A DNA stretch of 64,000 nt from Mycobacterium adipatum. GTDB lineage: Bacteria; Actinomycetota; Actinomycetes; Mycobacteriales; Mycobacteriaceae. The stretch lies in contig NZ_CP015596.1 in assembly GCF_001644575.1 (NCBI RefSeq), forward strand, positions 4,712,001-4,776,000. Direction: 5' to 3'. The translations under genes and the position numbers were made by a program. Below are positions 1 to 9,117 of this stretch, piece by piece. Below the pieces are notes generated by a model, which was given only the letters and a program-made list of their open reading frames with translations, made no database searches and was not told where the DNA came from. Position 1 is the first letter of the stretch. Each line of letters opens with the position of its first letter.

Positions 1-921
1 GATCCGGTCCGAGATGCCCTCCACGCGATCCCGGATATGGGCGGCCACCTGGGCGGGGGTGCCGCACGCGGCAATGGTGTGCAGCACGTCGTCGTCGATG
101 AGCGCGCCCATCTCCGCCCAGCGGCCCTGCTTGGACAGCGCGTTGAGCTCGGGTTGCAGGTCGCCCCAGCCGTGGATGTCGAGCACCGGCTTGTAGGCCG
201 GCGTCGACCCGTAGAAGGCCAGCAGCTTGCGGGTTGCGTCGTGGTCCTCACCGACCGACACGATGATCTCAGGCACGATCGCGAGGTCGGCGCGGGTGCG
301 TCCGCCCGCGGCGAGCCCCTCGTCGACGGCGGCCATGGTGACCTCGTGCAGGAACTTCTTGTTCCCGAACGGCATCACCAGCAGACCGTCGGCGTGCTGC
401 GCGGTGGCCTTGGTCAACCGCGGCCCCAGTGCGCCGACGTAGATGGGCGGCGGCCCGTACGGGTTGTCACGTGGCGTGAACGTCGGGGTCATCAGGGTGT
501 GCCGGTAGAACTCGCCTTTGAAGTCCAGCCGCGCGCCGTCAGACCAGGTGTCGAAGATGGCGCGCAACGCCGCGACCAGCTCGGTCATCCGCGCGACCGG
601 GCGGTCGAAGTCGGCGCCGAACCGCTTCTCGATCTGGGTGCGGATCTGGGTACCCAACCCGAGGGTGAACCGGCCCTTCGTCAGGATCTGGTGATCGATG
701 GCCTGATGCGCGAGGTGGATCGGGTTGCGCGGGAAGGCGATCGCCACGTTGGTCATCAGGTCCAGACCGCCGACGGTCGAGGCCAGCGTCAACGGCGTGA
801 ACACGTCGTGGGGCCCCTCGAAGGTGAACACCCCGCTGGCGCCGGCATCGCGCAGCGCCTGCGCACGCTCGATGGCTCCCACCGGACCGAACAGTGCCGT
901 CATCACCTTCACAGCGGGCAC
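1..921 (-). CDS. LLM-class F420-dependent oxidoreductase, C-terminus cut by window edge
   Basis: Luciferase-like monooxygenase fold protein expected to use coenzyme F420 for hydride transfer on an unknown substrate in the cytoplasm. About 307 residues are visible from a GTG start at 921; a second in-frame GTG lies at 912. Diagnostic stretches are the N-terminal [18 protein letters not shown], the central [20 protein letters not shown], which is typical of the F420 LLM family, and [20 protein letters not shown]. The family is usually about 330 residues, so only a short C-terminal piece is lost beyond base 1. It is transcribed away from the flavin amine oxidase at 995. The substrate cannot be inferred. 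Confidence 0.85.
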   Translation of the reverse strand, partial: MPAVKVMTALFGPVGAIERAQALRDAGASGVFTFEGPHDVFTPLTLASTVGGLDLMTNVAIAFPRNPIHLAHQAIDHQILTKGRFTLGLGTQIRTQIEKRFGADFDRPVARMTELVAALRAIFDTWSDGARLDFKGEFYRHTLMTPTFTPRDNPYGPPPIYVGALGPRLTKATAQHADGLLVMPFGNKKFLHEVTMAAVDEGLAAGGRTRADLAIVPEIIVSVGEDHDATRKLLAFYGSTPAYKPVLDIHGWGDLQPELNALSKQGRWAEMGALIDDDVLHTIAACGTPAQVAAHIRDRVEGISDRI

Positions 922-994
922 CCTACTGGGATTCCGGCGTGAAAACGTGCGCATACCGTACGTTTTCGCGCCGAAATCGCGTAGGAAGGGGGGC

Positions 995-2329
995 GTGACC
1001 GATGTGATCGTGGTGGGGGCCGGATTCGCAGGACTGTCAGCGGCGCGGGAGCTGACCAAACGCGGACACGAGGTGCTGGTGCTCGAAGGCCGTGACCGGG
1101 TGGGCGGCCGTTCCCTCACCGCGACGCTGGCGGGAGTGCCGGTCGACCTGGGCGCGACGTTCGTCGGCCCCACCCAGGACGCGGTGATCGCATTGGCCGC
1201 CGAACTGGGCTGTGCCACCGTGCCGACCCACAGTCGGGGCAAGAACCTGATCCGCTGGCACGGCAAGGTGCGCTCCTACCGCAGCACCATTCCGAAACTG
1301 TCGCTGATCGAGCTGCTCGACGTGTCCCGCATCCAGTGGCGTTTCGACCGGCTGAGCCGACTGATCCCGGTCACCGACACCTGGGACGCCCCGGCGGCGC
1401 AACGACTGGACCAGAAGAGCCTGGAGGGGTGGCTGCGCGCGGTGCACGCCGGCGCGTCGACCCGCAACCTGATGGCCATCATGGCGCGGGTCACCTGGGG
1501 CTGCGAACCCGACGACGTGTCGATGCTGCATGCGGTGCGCTACGTCAAGGCTGCCGGCGGGCTGGGCCGGATGCTCGACGTCAAGGGCGGCGCCCAGCAG
1601 GACCGCTTCCCCGACGGCACCCAGCAGATCGCGCAGCGCATCGCCGCCGAACTCGGCGAGCGGGTGCGCACCGAGGCCGCGGTGCGGCGCATCGCGCGCA
1701 CCGGGGCGGGGTTCACCGTCGAGTCGGCTCGGGGCGAGCACACCGCGGCCGCGGTGGTGCTGGCGATCGCCCCCGCGCACCGCGGTGCGATCACCTTCGA
1801 CCCGCCCCTGCCCGAGGGCTATCAGGCGTTGCCGGCGCACTGGCCGCAGGGCAACCTCAGCAAGGCCTACGCCGCCTACGAGAAACCGTTCTGGCGGGCG
1901 GGTGGATGTTCGGGCGAGGCACTCTCCGACGAGGGCCCCATCTTCATCACCTTCGATGTCAGCCCGAGCGATGACGGTCCCGGAATCCTGCTGGGCTTCG
2001 CCGACGCGCGCACGTTCGACGACTTGGCACCCGAGGCACGCCGGGAACGTGCACTGGCCTGCTTCACCACCTTGTTCGGCGACGCCGCCGCCGAACCCGT
2101 CGACTACCTGGATCACTGCTGGAGCGCCGAACCGTTCGCGCCCGGCGGGCCGACCGCCGCGGTGCCGCCGGGCGCCTGGGTCGCCCACGGCAGGCAGCTG
2201 CGCGCACCGGTGGACGGGATCTTCTGGGCGGGAACCGAAACCGCCGACCAGTGGACCGGATTCCTGGACGGGGCGGTGCGGTCCGGGCAGCGCGCGGCCG
2301 CCGAGGTGGCCGCCTACCTCAGGAGCTGA
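995..2329 (+). CDS. flavin monoamine oxidase family FAD-dependent oxidoreductase
   Basis: FAD-dependent amine oxidase, 444 residues, expected to oxidise an amine to an imine/aldehyde with release of H2O2. The N-terminus carries the dinucleotide-binding fold [18 protein letters not shown] followed by [11 protein letters not shown], and the C-terminus carries the second FAD motif [20 protein letters not shown]. The GTG start at 995 is chosen because it places the Rossmann motif at residues 4-30 and is preceded by a purine-rich AGGAAGGGG. A longer upstream reading would include unrelated sequence. The last 11 bases overlap the convergent alpha/beta hydrolase gene. The substrate amine is not recognisable. 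Confidence 0.88.
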   Translation: MTDVIVVGAGFAGLSAARELTKRGHEVLVLEGRDRVGGRSLTATLAGVPVDLGATFVGPTQDAVIALAAELGCATVPTHSRGKNLIRWHGKVRSYRSTIPKLSLIELLDVSRIQWRFDRLSRLIPVTDTWDAPAAQRLDQKSLEGWLRAVHAGASTRNLMAIMARVTWGCEPDDVSMLHAVRYVKAAGGLGRMLDVKGGAQQDRFPDGTQQIAQRIAAELGERVRTEAAVRRIARTGAGFTVESARGEHTAAAVVLAIAPAHRGAITFDPPLPEGYQALPAHWPQGNLSKAYAAYEKPFWRAGGCSGEALSDEGPIFITFDVSPSDDGPGILLGFADARTFDDLAPEARRERALACFTTLFGDAAAEPVDYLDHCWSAEPFAPGGPTAAVPPGAWVAHGRQLRAPVDGIFWAGTETADQWTGFLDGAVRSGQRAAAEVAAYLRS

Positions 2330-3242
2330 GCCGTTGGCGCGCCGCCGTTTCGGCGAGTGTGCGCAACTTGCGGTTCACCTCGTCGGGGTACTCCAGGATG
2401 GCGCAGTGCCCCCCGGGGAGCTCGACGAATTCGGCCAGATTGGGGGCATGTTCGGCGATGTGCCGAGACGCGTTGATCGGCAGCAGCCGATCCTTGGTGC
2501 TGCCGATCACCATCGTCGGCACTGTCAGATTTCGCAACGAAATATGCTGTGCACCAACGCCGTCCACCAGCACCCTGGCCCACCCGCCGCGACCGGCGGG
2601 CGGGGTGGACGCGAACAGCCGGTAGACGAACTCGGCGACCGAGGGATCGGCATCGTGGCCGACCGCCAGATACGCGACGAAGCGTTTGTTGGCACGGTCG
2701 GCCAGCTTGGGCACGGGGGTGGCGCCGAAGGTCTTCAACAGCGTTCCCGCGCCGCGGATGCGGGTGGCGGCCAGCGCCGGAGGCACCTGGGCCAGTTGCA
2801 CATCACGCAACAGGTCCCCGGTGGTGGTGTTGATCAACGCGACGGCATCGGCGCACCGCCCGACGCGATGCGGGTAGCGCTGCGACCAGGAGCTGATGGC
2901 GATGCCGCCCATCGAATGTCCGGCGATCACCGCGCGTTGGCCCGGCGCCAGGGTGGCGTCGAGCACCGCGTCCAGATCGGCGGCCAGATGGTTGAGGCTG
3001 TATCCGGTACGCCCGCGCGGCGCCTCACTGAGGCCGTGCCCGCGGTGGTCGTAGGCGATCACCTTGTAGTCGCGCGCCAGATCGGCGATCTGGTGGGCCC
3101 ACACCTCGATGGCGCAGGTGATGCCGTGCGCCAGCACGATCGGATAACCGTTCTCGGGGCCGAACACCCGCGCGTGCAGCCGGGTTCCGTCGAAGGAACG
3201 TACGTGCACCGTGTTCCCCGGGGGTAGCACTGGCAGCGTCAT
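2319..3242 (-). CDS. alpha/beta hydrolase
   Basis: Alpha/beta-hydrolase fold enzyme of 307 residues, cytoplasmic, probably an esterase or haloperoxidase-type hydrolase. Visible elements are the oxyanion region [11 protein letters not shown], the nucleophile elbow GHSMGG, a candidate acid in GSTKDRLLP and the catalytic histidine in [14 protein letters not shown]. Two consecutive ATGs occur at 3245 and 3242; a GGAG sits at a good distance from the inner one, so 3242 is chosen. It lies 58 bases downstream of the zinc alcohol dehydrogenase on the same strand and may be co-transcribed with it. Confidence 0.85.
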   Translation of the reverse strand: MTLPVLPPGNTVHVRSFDGTRLHARVFGPENGYPIVLAHGITCAIEVWAHQIADLARDYKVIAYDHRGHGLSEAPRGRTGYSLNHLAADLDAVLDATLAPGQRAVIAGHSMGGIAISSWSQRYPHRVGRCADAVALINTTTGDLLRDVQLAQVPPALAATRIRGAGTLLKTFGATPVPKLADRANKRFVAYLAVGHDADPSVAEFVYRLFASTPPAGRGGWARVLVDGVGAQHISLRNLTVPTMVIGSTKDRLLPINASRHIAEHAPNLAEFVELPGGHCAILEYPDEVNRKLRTLAETAARQRLSS

Positions 3243-3300
3243 CATTGCTCCAATCAGTCGGCGCCTTTGCCGATAAACAGGCGGTGCCTGGGCTGCGATC

Positions 3301-4392
3301 CTAACGCCCGGTGAGCAGCACCGGTTTGATCGCCGTGCCGGCCTTTGCGGCGGCCCACGCGGCGCCGAAGTCGTCGAACGCGTAGCTGCTGACCAGTTTC
3401 TCCAGCGGGAGCTCACCGGCCGCATGCAGACGGGCGAGCTGCGGGATGAAGACCTGCGGGTCGCTGTCGCCCTCGACCACTCCCCGCACCGTCAGCCCCT
3501 TGGCCATGATCAACGTCACCGGGAGCTCGGCCGTCGGGGCACCGAGACCGAGGACGGCCAGCGTGCCGCGTGAGGCGAGCACCCCGACCGCGGAGGCGAT
3601 CACGTCGGGACGCGCGGTGGTGTCCACCGCGCCGGCGACGCCCCCGGTCAGGCTCATGATCTCGGCGGCCGCGTCGCCGGCGGTCGGGTCGAGGGTGATG
3701 GTGGCGCCCAGTTCGGCGGCCAGCGCGCGCCGCTCGGCGACCGGGTCGACCGCGATGACGGTCTTCGCCCCGGCGATCCGGGCACCCATGACCGCCGACA
3801 GCCCGACGGCCCCGGCGCCGAACACCGCGATGCTGGGGACCGGGCCGATCACGTTGAGCACCGCCCCGACGCCGGTCTGCACACTGCAGCCCAGCGGCGC
3901 GGCCAGCACCGGGTCGAATCCGTCCGGCAGCGGCACCGCGTTGCGGCTGCCGGCGACGGCGTGGGTGGCGAAGCTGGACTGCCCGAAGAAGCCGCCGGTG
4001 ATGGGCGCGCCGTCCAGGCGCAGTGCGCTCGTCTCGTCACGCCGGCTGCCGCGCATGTTGAGGTTCGTGGATTGATCGCAGTAGGCGGGCCGCTCGTGCG
4101 TGCAGTTGTCACAGGCACCGCAACTGGCGAAGGTCAGCACGACCTGCTCGCCGACCCCGCGGCGGGCCTGCGGGCCGACCGCGACGACGGTGCCCGCGCC
4201 CTCATGCCCGAACACCATGGGTGTCCTGCCGGCCAGGGACGCCATCGTGATGTCGGTGTGGCAGATGCCGACGGCCTCGATACGCACCAGGACCTCGTCA
4301 CCGACCGGGCCGCGCAGTTCGACGTCGGTGAGCTGCGGGTCCTGTCCGGGTTCGAGGAGCACCGCGGCACGTGCCTTGATCACTTGACGCAT
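3301..4392 (-). CDS. zinc-dependent NAD(P) alcohol dehydrogenase (MDR family)
   Basis: Medium-chain dehydrogenase/reductase of 363 residues resembling aryl-/benzyl-alcohol dehydrogenases. It should interconvert an alcohol and an aldehyde with NAD(P). Catalytic zinc ligands are visible in VGICHTD and FGHEGAG, and the structural zinc lobe is the four-cysteine segment CGACDNCTHERPAYC. The Rossmann motif is FGAGAVGLSAV. The ATG at 4392 is separated by only 15 bases from the ATG of the divergent quinone oxidoreductase, so the two promoters must lie in or beyond the opposite coding sequences. It is probably in an operon with the hydrolase that follows. Confidence 0.88.
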   Translation of the reverse strand: MRQVIKARAAVLLEPGQDPQLTDVELRGPVGDEVLVRIEAVGICHTDITMASLAGRTPMVFGHEGAGTVVAVGPQARRGVGEQVVLTFASCGACDNCTHERPAYCDQSTNLNMRGSRRDETSALRLDGAPITGGFFGQSSFATHAVAGSRNAVPLPDGFDPVLAAPLGCSVQTGVGAVLNVIGPVPSIAVFGAGAVGLSAVMGARIAGAKTVIAVDPVAERRALAAELGATITLDPTAGDAAAEIMSLTGGVAGAVDTTARPDVIASAVGVLASRGTLAVLGLGAPTAELPVTLIMAKGLTVRGVVEGDSDPQVFIPQLARLHAAGELPLEKLVSSYAFDDFGAAWAAAKAGTAIKPVLLTGR

Positions 4393-4407
4393 GTTAAATG
4401 GTCAGTC

Positions 4408-5376
4408 ATGCGCGCCATTCAGATACCCCGGTTGGACGGTCCCGACGTTGCGGAGCTGGTGGACATCGATGAACCCGCCGCCGATGGAGTGGTCATCGAT
4501 GTGCACGCGGCCGGGGTGGCGTTCCCGGATGCGCTGCAGACCCGCGGCCTCTACCAGTACAAGGCACCGCTGCCCTACGTGCCCGGTGCCGAGATCGCCG
4601 GGGTGGTGCGCAGCGCACCGGCGGGCTCCGCGCTGTCCGCCGGGGACCGGGTCGCCGGGTTGACCATGCTGACCGGCGGGATGGCCGAGGTGGTGGCCCT
4701 GCCCGAGGACCGGGTGTTCGCGTTGCCCGACAACGTGTCCTTCGAGGCCGGCGCGGGGGTGTTGTTCAACGATCTGACGGTGCACTGCGCGCTGCGCACC
4801 CGCGGCCGGCTTGCCGGCGGGGAGACGGTGCTGGTGCACGGCGCGGCCGGCGGTATCGGCACCTCCACGCTGCGGCTGGCCCCGGCGTTCGGCGCCGCGC
4901 GCACCATCGCGGTGGTGAGCAGCGCGGACAAGGGTGACATCGCGCGGGCTGCCGGGGCATCCGATGTGGTGCTCGCCGACGGCTTCAAGGACGCGGTCAA
5001 AGACCTCACCGGCGGGCGCGGCGTGGACATCGTGCTGGACCCGGTCGGCGGTGACCGCTTCACCGATTCGCTGCGCTCGCTGGCCCCGGGCGGGCGGCTG
5101 CTGGTGGTCGGGTTCACCGGCGGCGAGATCCCGACGGTCAAGGTGAACCGGTTGCTGCTCAACAATGTCGACGTCGTCGGCGTCGGGTGGGGTGCCTGGT
5201 CCGGGACCCATCCCGGTTACCTGGCGCAGCAGTGGGCCGAACTCGCTCCGCTGCTGGCGTCCGGTGCGGTCGCCGCGCCCGAACCCATCGTGTATCCGCT
5301 GGAGCGCGCCGGCGAGGCGATCGCATCGCTGGAGAACCGGACCGCGACGGGCAAGGTCGTCCTCAAGGTCCGCTGA
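4408..5376 (+). CDS. NADPH:quinone oxidoreductase family protein (zinc-free MDR)
   Basis: Zinc-independent MDR protein of 322 residues related to quinone oxidoreductase/enoyl reductase. It begins MRAIQIPRLDGP, lacks the structural-zinc cysteines and has the nucleotide-binding loop VHGAAGGIGTSTLRLA at about residues 143-158, plus GGRGVDIVLDPVGGDRF, typical of the family. The start at 4408 matches the family N-terminus. It is divergent from the zinc dehydrogenase with a 15-base gap. The IS110-family element begins immediately after its stop codon, so any native downstream sequence has been displaced. Confidence 0.87.
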   Translation: MRAIQIPRLDGPDVAELVDIDEPAADGVVIDVHAAGVAFPDALQTRGLYQYKAPLPYVPGAEIAGVVRSAPAGSALSAGDRVAGLTMLTGGMAEVVALPEDRVFALPDNVSFEAGAGVLFNDLTVHCALRTRGRLAGGETVLVHGAAGGIGTSTLRLAPAFGAARTIAVVSSADKGDIARAAGASDVVLADGFKDAVKDLTGGRGVDIVLDPVGGDRFTDSLRSLAPGGRLLVVGFTGGEIPTVKVNRLLLNNVDVVGVGWGAWSGTHPGYLAQQWAELAPLLASGAVAAPEPIVYPLERAGEAIASLENRTATGKVVLKVR

Positions 5377-5404
5377 TATAGATCGAGTTAGTCCTTCTCA
5401 AATG

Positions 5405-5494
5405 CCTCCGGAGGTGTCAGGAAGGGATCTGTAACTGATTCCTTTTCGGGGTCCGTGTGTTGACGCACGCGGACCTCCTGACACACCCCGGAGG
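5405..5494 (+). promoter_or_regulatory. inverted repeat that can sequester the transposase ribosome-binding site
   Basis: CCTCCGGAGGTGTCAGGA at 5405-5422 is largely complementary to the stretch 5476-5494, which contains the Shine-Dalgarno GGAGG used by the transposase GTG at 5502. The two outer blocks (7 and 8 bases) pair perfectly around a small internal loop. A transcript entering from outside would fold the ribosome-binding site into a helix. Such shielding is known from other insertion sequences; here it is inferred from sequence only. Confidence 0.4.
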
Positions 5495-5501
5495 TGTTGT
5501 T

Positions 5502-6716
5502 GTGTCTGTGCATGTAGCGCCAGTCACGTCGTCCACGATCGTCGTTGCCGTCGATGTCGGCAAGACCTCAGCTGTGCTTTCGGTGACCGACGCGGCTCGC
5601 CATCGGCTGCTCGCGCCGTCGGAATTCGCGATGACCGGATCGGGCCTGACCGCCGCGGCGGCTCGCGCGATGGCTGTCGCACCTGCCGCGGTGCAGGTCA
5701 AGGTGGGCGTGGAGGCGGCCGGCCACTATCACCGACCGGTGCTCGACCATCAATGGCCCGATGGGTGGGAAGTGTTGGAACTCAACCCCGCTCAGGTCGC
5801 TGAGCAGCGCCGCGTGCAGGGACGGCGCCGGATCAAGACCGATGTCATCGACCTGGAAGCGATCACCGAGCTGGTGCTGGCCGGCTACGGGCGTCCGGTC
5901 ACCGATCGCGATGTCGTGATCGGTGAGATCAGCGCCTGGGCAGTGCATCGGAGCCGGCGGGTCGCCACGCGTACCGCGACGAAGAATCAGCTGCTCGGCC
6001 AGCTCGACCGGGCCTTTCCCGGGCTGACCCTGGCTCTGCCCGACGTGCTGGCCACCAAGATCGGCCGGCTGGTGGCCGCCGAGTTCACCGACCCGGCACG
6101 CCTGGCCGGGCTCGGGGTCAACCGGTTGATCCGCTTCGCCGCGACCCGCGACCTGCAACTGCGCCGCCCCGTCGCCGAGCGCTTGGTCGCTGCGGCCCAT
6201 GACGCCTTGCCGACCCGCGACGCCGTGATCGCGCGTCGGATACTGGCCGCCGATCTGGTGTTGCTGGGCGATCTTGACGACCAGATTCAGTCCGCGGAGA
6301 CCGCGCTGGGATCACTGTTACCGCGCAGCCCATATGCAACGTTGACCTCGGTGCCAGGCTGGGCAGTGGTGCGGGCATCCAATTACGCTGCCGCTCTGGG
6401 TGATCCGAAACGCTGGCCGGGACCCCAGCAGATCTACCGTGCGTCGGGGTTGTCCCCCATGCAATACGAATCCGCCCACAAGCGCCGCGACGGCGGTATC
6501 AGCCGCGAAGGCAGCGTCGCACTGCGCCGCGCCCTGATCGACCTAGGCATCGGCCTGTGGCTCAACGAGCCGGCCGCCAAGAACTACGCCCAGGGGCTCA
6601 AAGATCGCGGCAAGCCCGGCGGCATCGTCGCCTGCGCGTTGGCCCATCGCGCCAACCGCATCGCCCATGCACTCGTCCGCGACCACGCCACCTACGAGGC
6701 AGCCCGCTGGGCCTAG
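5502..6716 (+). CDS. IS110-family transposase (RuvC-like DEDD plus Tnp domain)
   Basis: Transposase of 404 residues with the IS110 architecture. The N-terminal RuvC-like domain has acidic motifs in VVAVDVGK, VGVEAAGHYH and KTDVIDLEAI. The C-terminal transposase_20 domain runs from SVPGWAVVRASNYAAALGD through RASGLSPMQYESAHKR to GGISREGSVALRRALI. The GTG at 5502 is preferred over one at 5457 because GGAGGT at 5490-5495 lies six bases upstream of it. IS110-family enzymes in general are directed by an RNA encoded in the element's non-coding end. The reading frame is complete, so the element may still be mobile. Confidence 0.9.
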   Translation: MSVHVAPVTSSTIVVAVDVGKTSAVLSVTDAARHRLLAPSEFAMTGSGLTAAAARAMAVAPAAVQVKVGVEAAGHYHRPVLDHQWPDGWEVLELNPAQVAEQRRVQGRRRIKTDVIDLEAITELVLAGYGRPVTDRDVVIGEISAWAVHRSRRVATRTATKNQLLGQLDRAFPGLTLALPDVLATKIGRLVAAEFTDPARLAGLGVNRLIRFAATRDLQLRRPVAERLVAAAHDALPTRDAVIARRILAADLVLLGDLDDQIQSAETALGSLLPRSPYATLTSVPGWAVVRASNYAAALGDPKRWPGPQQIYRASGLSPMQYESAHKRRDGGISREGSVALRRALIDLGIGLWLNEPAAKNYAQGLKDRGKPGGIVACALAHRANRIAHALVRDHATYEAARWA

Positions 6717-6772
6717 ACCCCGCACACTCAACGCGAAAGGACCGACCAGACCCTTCCACAACCCCGTCAGTA

Positions 6773-6876
6773 GTGCCACGCTAGAAGGACGGGACGAAGG
6801 GCCGGATCAGATGCCGTATCCGCTATGGCGGGCCCCCACCGGTCACGCCGACGCTAGCTTGGCACCCGGCCCTTCG
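6773..6876 (+). ncRNA. candidate IS110/IS1111 guide (bridge/seek) RNA region
   Basis: Downstream of the transposase, two strong complementary pairs interleave. GTGCCACGCTAG (6773-6784) pairs with CTAGCTTGGCAC (6854-6865) at 11 of 12 positions, and CGAAGGGCC (6795-6803) pairs perfectly with GGCCCTTCG (6868-6876). The order A-B-A'-B' makes either a pseudoknot or two alternative folds. Location 3' of the transposase fits the guide RNA of IS1111-type elements. This is structural inference only; RNA ends and guide loops were not identified. Confidence 0.4.
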
Positions 6877-7067
6877 CCTCCACGGCAGCCCGAACGACGC
6901 CAGATAACCCACACCGAGGTTGCATAAGTCAGCGTGGGCGCCAGGCACCCGCCCTCAACTCGGCAGCACCACCGACCACAGACATCACGCCCCCGCCCCG
7001 GGGCGTCGGCCCACTACGGCCTCCACACCCCTTGACTCGACCTACAGTCCGCTAGTACCGGCGCTCT

Positions 7068-7107
7068 GTGCGAGATTGCCTCACGCCGCGCGTTACGCAT
7101 CTCGCAC
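7068..7107 (-). terminator. stem-loop behind the CocE-type hydrolase gene
   Basis: GTGCGAGAT (7068-7076) and ATCTCGCAC (7099-7107) form a perfect 9-base-pair stem around a 22-base GC-rich loop, four bases beyond the stop codon of the minus-strand hydrolase. No U-tract follows, which is common for mycobacterial terminators. Confidence 0.5.
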
Positions 7108-7110
7108 GAA

Positions 7111-8712
7111 TCACTGGGGCAGGATCAGCCGCGAGCCCGGCCCGATCTCGTGGGTGGCGCGCAGCAGCCGCGACGCTGACCACACCGGTTCCCCGGTGCC
7201 CGGGTTGCGGGCGAAGCGGGGATGCGAACCGCCGGCGATCGAGATCCGGATGCGGGCACCGGCGCGGAAGCGGTGCGCGATCGGGTCCAGGTCCAGAGCC
7301 AACGGGTCCTCGCCCCCGGGTGCCCGGCTGATGTAGCCGTCGCTGACATTGCGGGAGCGGCCGTCGGCGCCCACCTCGCTGATCCGCACCCACACATCGG
7401 CCCAGCCGGTGTCGGTGCGGTGCGCCAACTCGATGCGGGGTACTCCGATCACCTCCAGGGGTTCATCCAGGGGTGTGCCGGTGAAGGTGACGACATCGGC
7501 TCGGCCGGCCAGTGCGGTGTCGTCCCGGTAGCCGCGTGGGGTGAACAACAACCGCCCGCCGATGGTCGGCGTCGGGTCCTCGGGGTCGTAGACGAACCGG
7601 GCCACCGCGGCGCCGCCCGGCGCGGGATCCGCACCGAGGCGCGCCCGCGGCCGCAGGTACAGCACCCGCGGCGACGCCGGCGGCGGCCAGGACGGCAGCT
7701 GCCGCCATCCCCCGCCACCGGTGACGTACACCCGCACCCCGCCGGGACGCTCCCCGTCCAGCCAGCGCAACGAATCACGCAGCACGTCACCGCCGCCGTC
7801 ACCGTGGCTCCACGGACCGATCACGAGCGCCGGTTCCACGCCACGGTCTGCCAGTTGCCGGTATTGATCCAGCGTCTGGGTCAAGAAAACGTCCTGCCAA
7901 CCGGTGACGAGCAGCACCGGTGTGGTGACCCGCTGCAGTGCATGGCCGAGCCGGCTGGGCCGCCAGTACGGATCCGACCGGTCGGGGGTGCGCAGCCAGG
8001 ACTCGTGCCAGGGCGCCCGGCCCTTCAGGATCTTCGCGCCGGCGTCACGCAGCGGCACCGCGCGGAGGGGGCGTTTGAGCCGCCACGGGACGGTGATCAT
8101 CCGCAGCACGGTGCGCAGCGTCCCACCGTCTTCCTGCCGGGCCACCTGATAGCTCCAGGTCAGGAAGTCCGCCAGGGCGAATGCCCCGGTGCTCCAACCG
8201 GATTCGGCGAAATCGTGTGGAGCCATGCCGATCACCGAGGTGCTCAACTCCGGGGGCGGGTCGACCAGCAGTGCCCACTGGGTGAAGCCCAGATAGGACG
8301 ATCCGACGGTCGCGAACTGGCCGTCGAACCAGGGTTGGCTGCGCATCCAGGCCACCGTGTCGGCGGCATCCTCGGCTTCGGCGGCTCCTGGTTCGAAGCG
8401 CCCGTCTGACCCGAAAGTCCCTCGCACGCTCTGCATCACGACTCGATAGCCGTGCCCGGCGTAGATCCCGGCGGTCACCGTGGCCGGTAAGTTGGCGCGC
8501 CCATACGGTGTGCGGATCAACACCGTGCCTTCCGGTTCGGCCACCGGCGTGTACAGATCGGTGAGCAGCCGGGCGCCGTCGCGCATGGGTACCGCGAGAT
8601 CGCGGCTCACCCGGTAGTCGGTGCGGGGCCGGGACAGCCCCAACCGGCCGCGGGCCACCCGGGTGGCGAACTGGACGATCCGGCCGGGCCGAGTCCCATG
8701 CGTGGTGGCCAT
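7111..8712 (-). CDS. CocE/NonD family hydrolase (X-Pro dipeptidyl-peptidase-like)
   Basis: Serine hydrolase of 533 residues with the CocE layout: alpha/beta-hydrolase core plus a C-terminal jelly-roll domain. The sequence AVPMRDGARLLTDLYTP opens the catalytic domain, the nucleophile is in VGSSYLGFTQW, the acid in VTGWQDVFLTQT and the histidine in IGPWSHGD. The jelly-roll domain starts near FVYDPEDPTPTIGG. It hydrolyses an acyl ester or amide that cannot be named from sequence. The ATG at 8712 is chosen because a longer reading to 8796 would overlap the divergent DUF732 gene. It is placed directly after the IS110 element. Confidence 0.87.
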   Translation of the reverse strand: MATTHGTRPGRIVQFATRVARGRLGLSRPRTDYRVSRDLAVPMRDGARLLTDLYTPVAEPEGTVLIRTPYGRANLPATVTAGIYAGHGYRVVMQSVRGTFGSDGRFEPGAAEAEDAADTVAWMRSQPWFDGQFATVGSSYLGFTQWALLVDPPPELSTSVIGMAPHDFAESGWSTGAFALADFLTWSYQVARQEDGGTLRTVLRMITVPWRLKRPLRAVPLRDAGAKILKGRAPWHESWLRTPDRSDPYWRPSRLGHALQRVTTPVLLVTGWQDVFLTQTLDQYRQLADRGVEPALVIGPWSHGDGGGDVLRDSLRWLDGERPGGVRVYVTGGGGWRQLPSWPPPASPRVLYLRPRARLGADPAPGGAAVARFVYDPEDPTPTIGGRLLFTPRGYRDDTALAGRADVVTFTGTPLDEPLEVIGVPRIELAHRTDTGWADVWVRISEVGADGRSRNVSDGYISRAPGGEDPLALDLDPIAHRFRAGARIRISIAGGSHPRFARNPGTGEPVWSASRLLRATHEIGPGSRLILPQ

Positions 8713-8790
8713 CGCCGTCCATTGTTGCGGATGGGCCACGAAAGCCCGAACAAACGGCGCGCGGCGGCGCCGATGACCTACCTTCGTGTC

Positions 8791-9117
8791 ATGCACAGAA
8801 GTCTGTTCAGCGGCCTGACCGCCCTCACCGTGGCGTCGGCTGCGCTACTCGGTGCGGCGCCGGTGGGGGCCGACCCCAAGACCGAAGGTGCCTATCTGAA
8901 TGCGCTGACCAACGCCGGCATCATTCCGCAGTTCTATACCAATGCCGCGGCGCTGGCGAGTGCCCAGAGGCTGTGCCACACCATGGACACCGGCGTCAGC
9001 CAACTGTCGGTGGTCGACAACGTGATGGCATCGGACTCGGTGCCCGAGGACGTCGCGTCGTTCGTGGTGGGCACCGCCACGGTGGCATTCTGCCCGTGGA
9101 ACTCGATGAGCCGCTAG
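8791..9117 (+). CDS. DUF732 domain-containing secreted protein
   Basis: Small exported protein of 108 residues with a clear Sec signal peptide ([20 protein letters not shown], then AAPVGA before the mature DPK). The mature part contains the DUF732 pattern: a tyrosine-asparagine-rich start ([11 protein letters not shown]), a central RLCHTM and a late CPW, so two cysteines could form a disulfide. DUF732 proteins are common mycobacterial cell-envelope or secreted proteins of unknown function. It is divergent from the CocE-type gene, and its stop overlaps the end of convergent mbtM by four bases. Confidence 0.8.
   Translation: MHRSLFSGLTALTVASAALLGAAPVGADPKTEGAYLNALTNAGIIPQFYTNAAALASAQRLCHTMDTGVSQLSVVDNVMASDSVPEDVASFVVGTATVAFCPWNSMSR

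Larger units (their letters stand above)
5377..7046 (+). mobile_element. IS110-family insertion element (boundaries tentative)
   Basis: Element carrying one intact DEDD transposase with non-coding flanks on both sides. The ends are proposed from an imperfect inverted repeat: TATAGATCGAG at 5377-5387 against CTCGACCTACA at 7036-7046 (9 of 11 positions complementary). The left non-coding part is only about 125 bases, too short for the upstream bridge RNA of IS621-type elements. The right part is about 330 bases and contains strong secondary structure, an arrangement like the IS1111 subgroup. No target duplication is expected for this family. The bases 6877-7035 show nothing else I can identify. 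Confidence 0.5.

Noticed and set aside
4385..4415. Inverted CGCATG/CATGCG symmetry between the two divergent dehydrogenase genes
   Set aside because: It arises simply because both genes begin ATGCG in opposite directions; not evidence of an operator.
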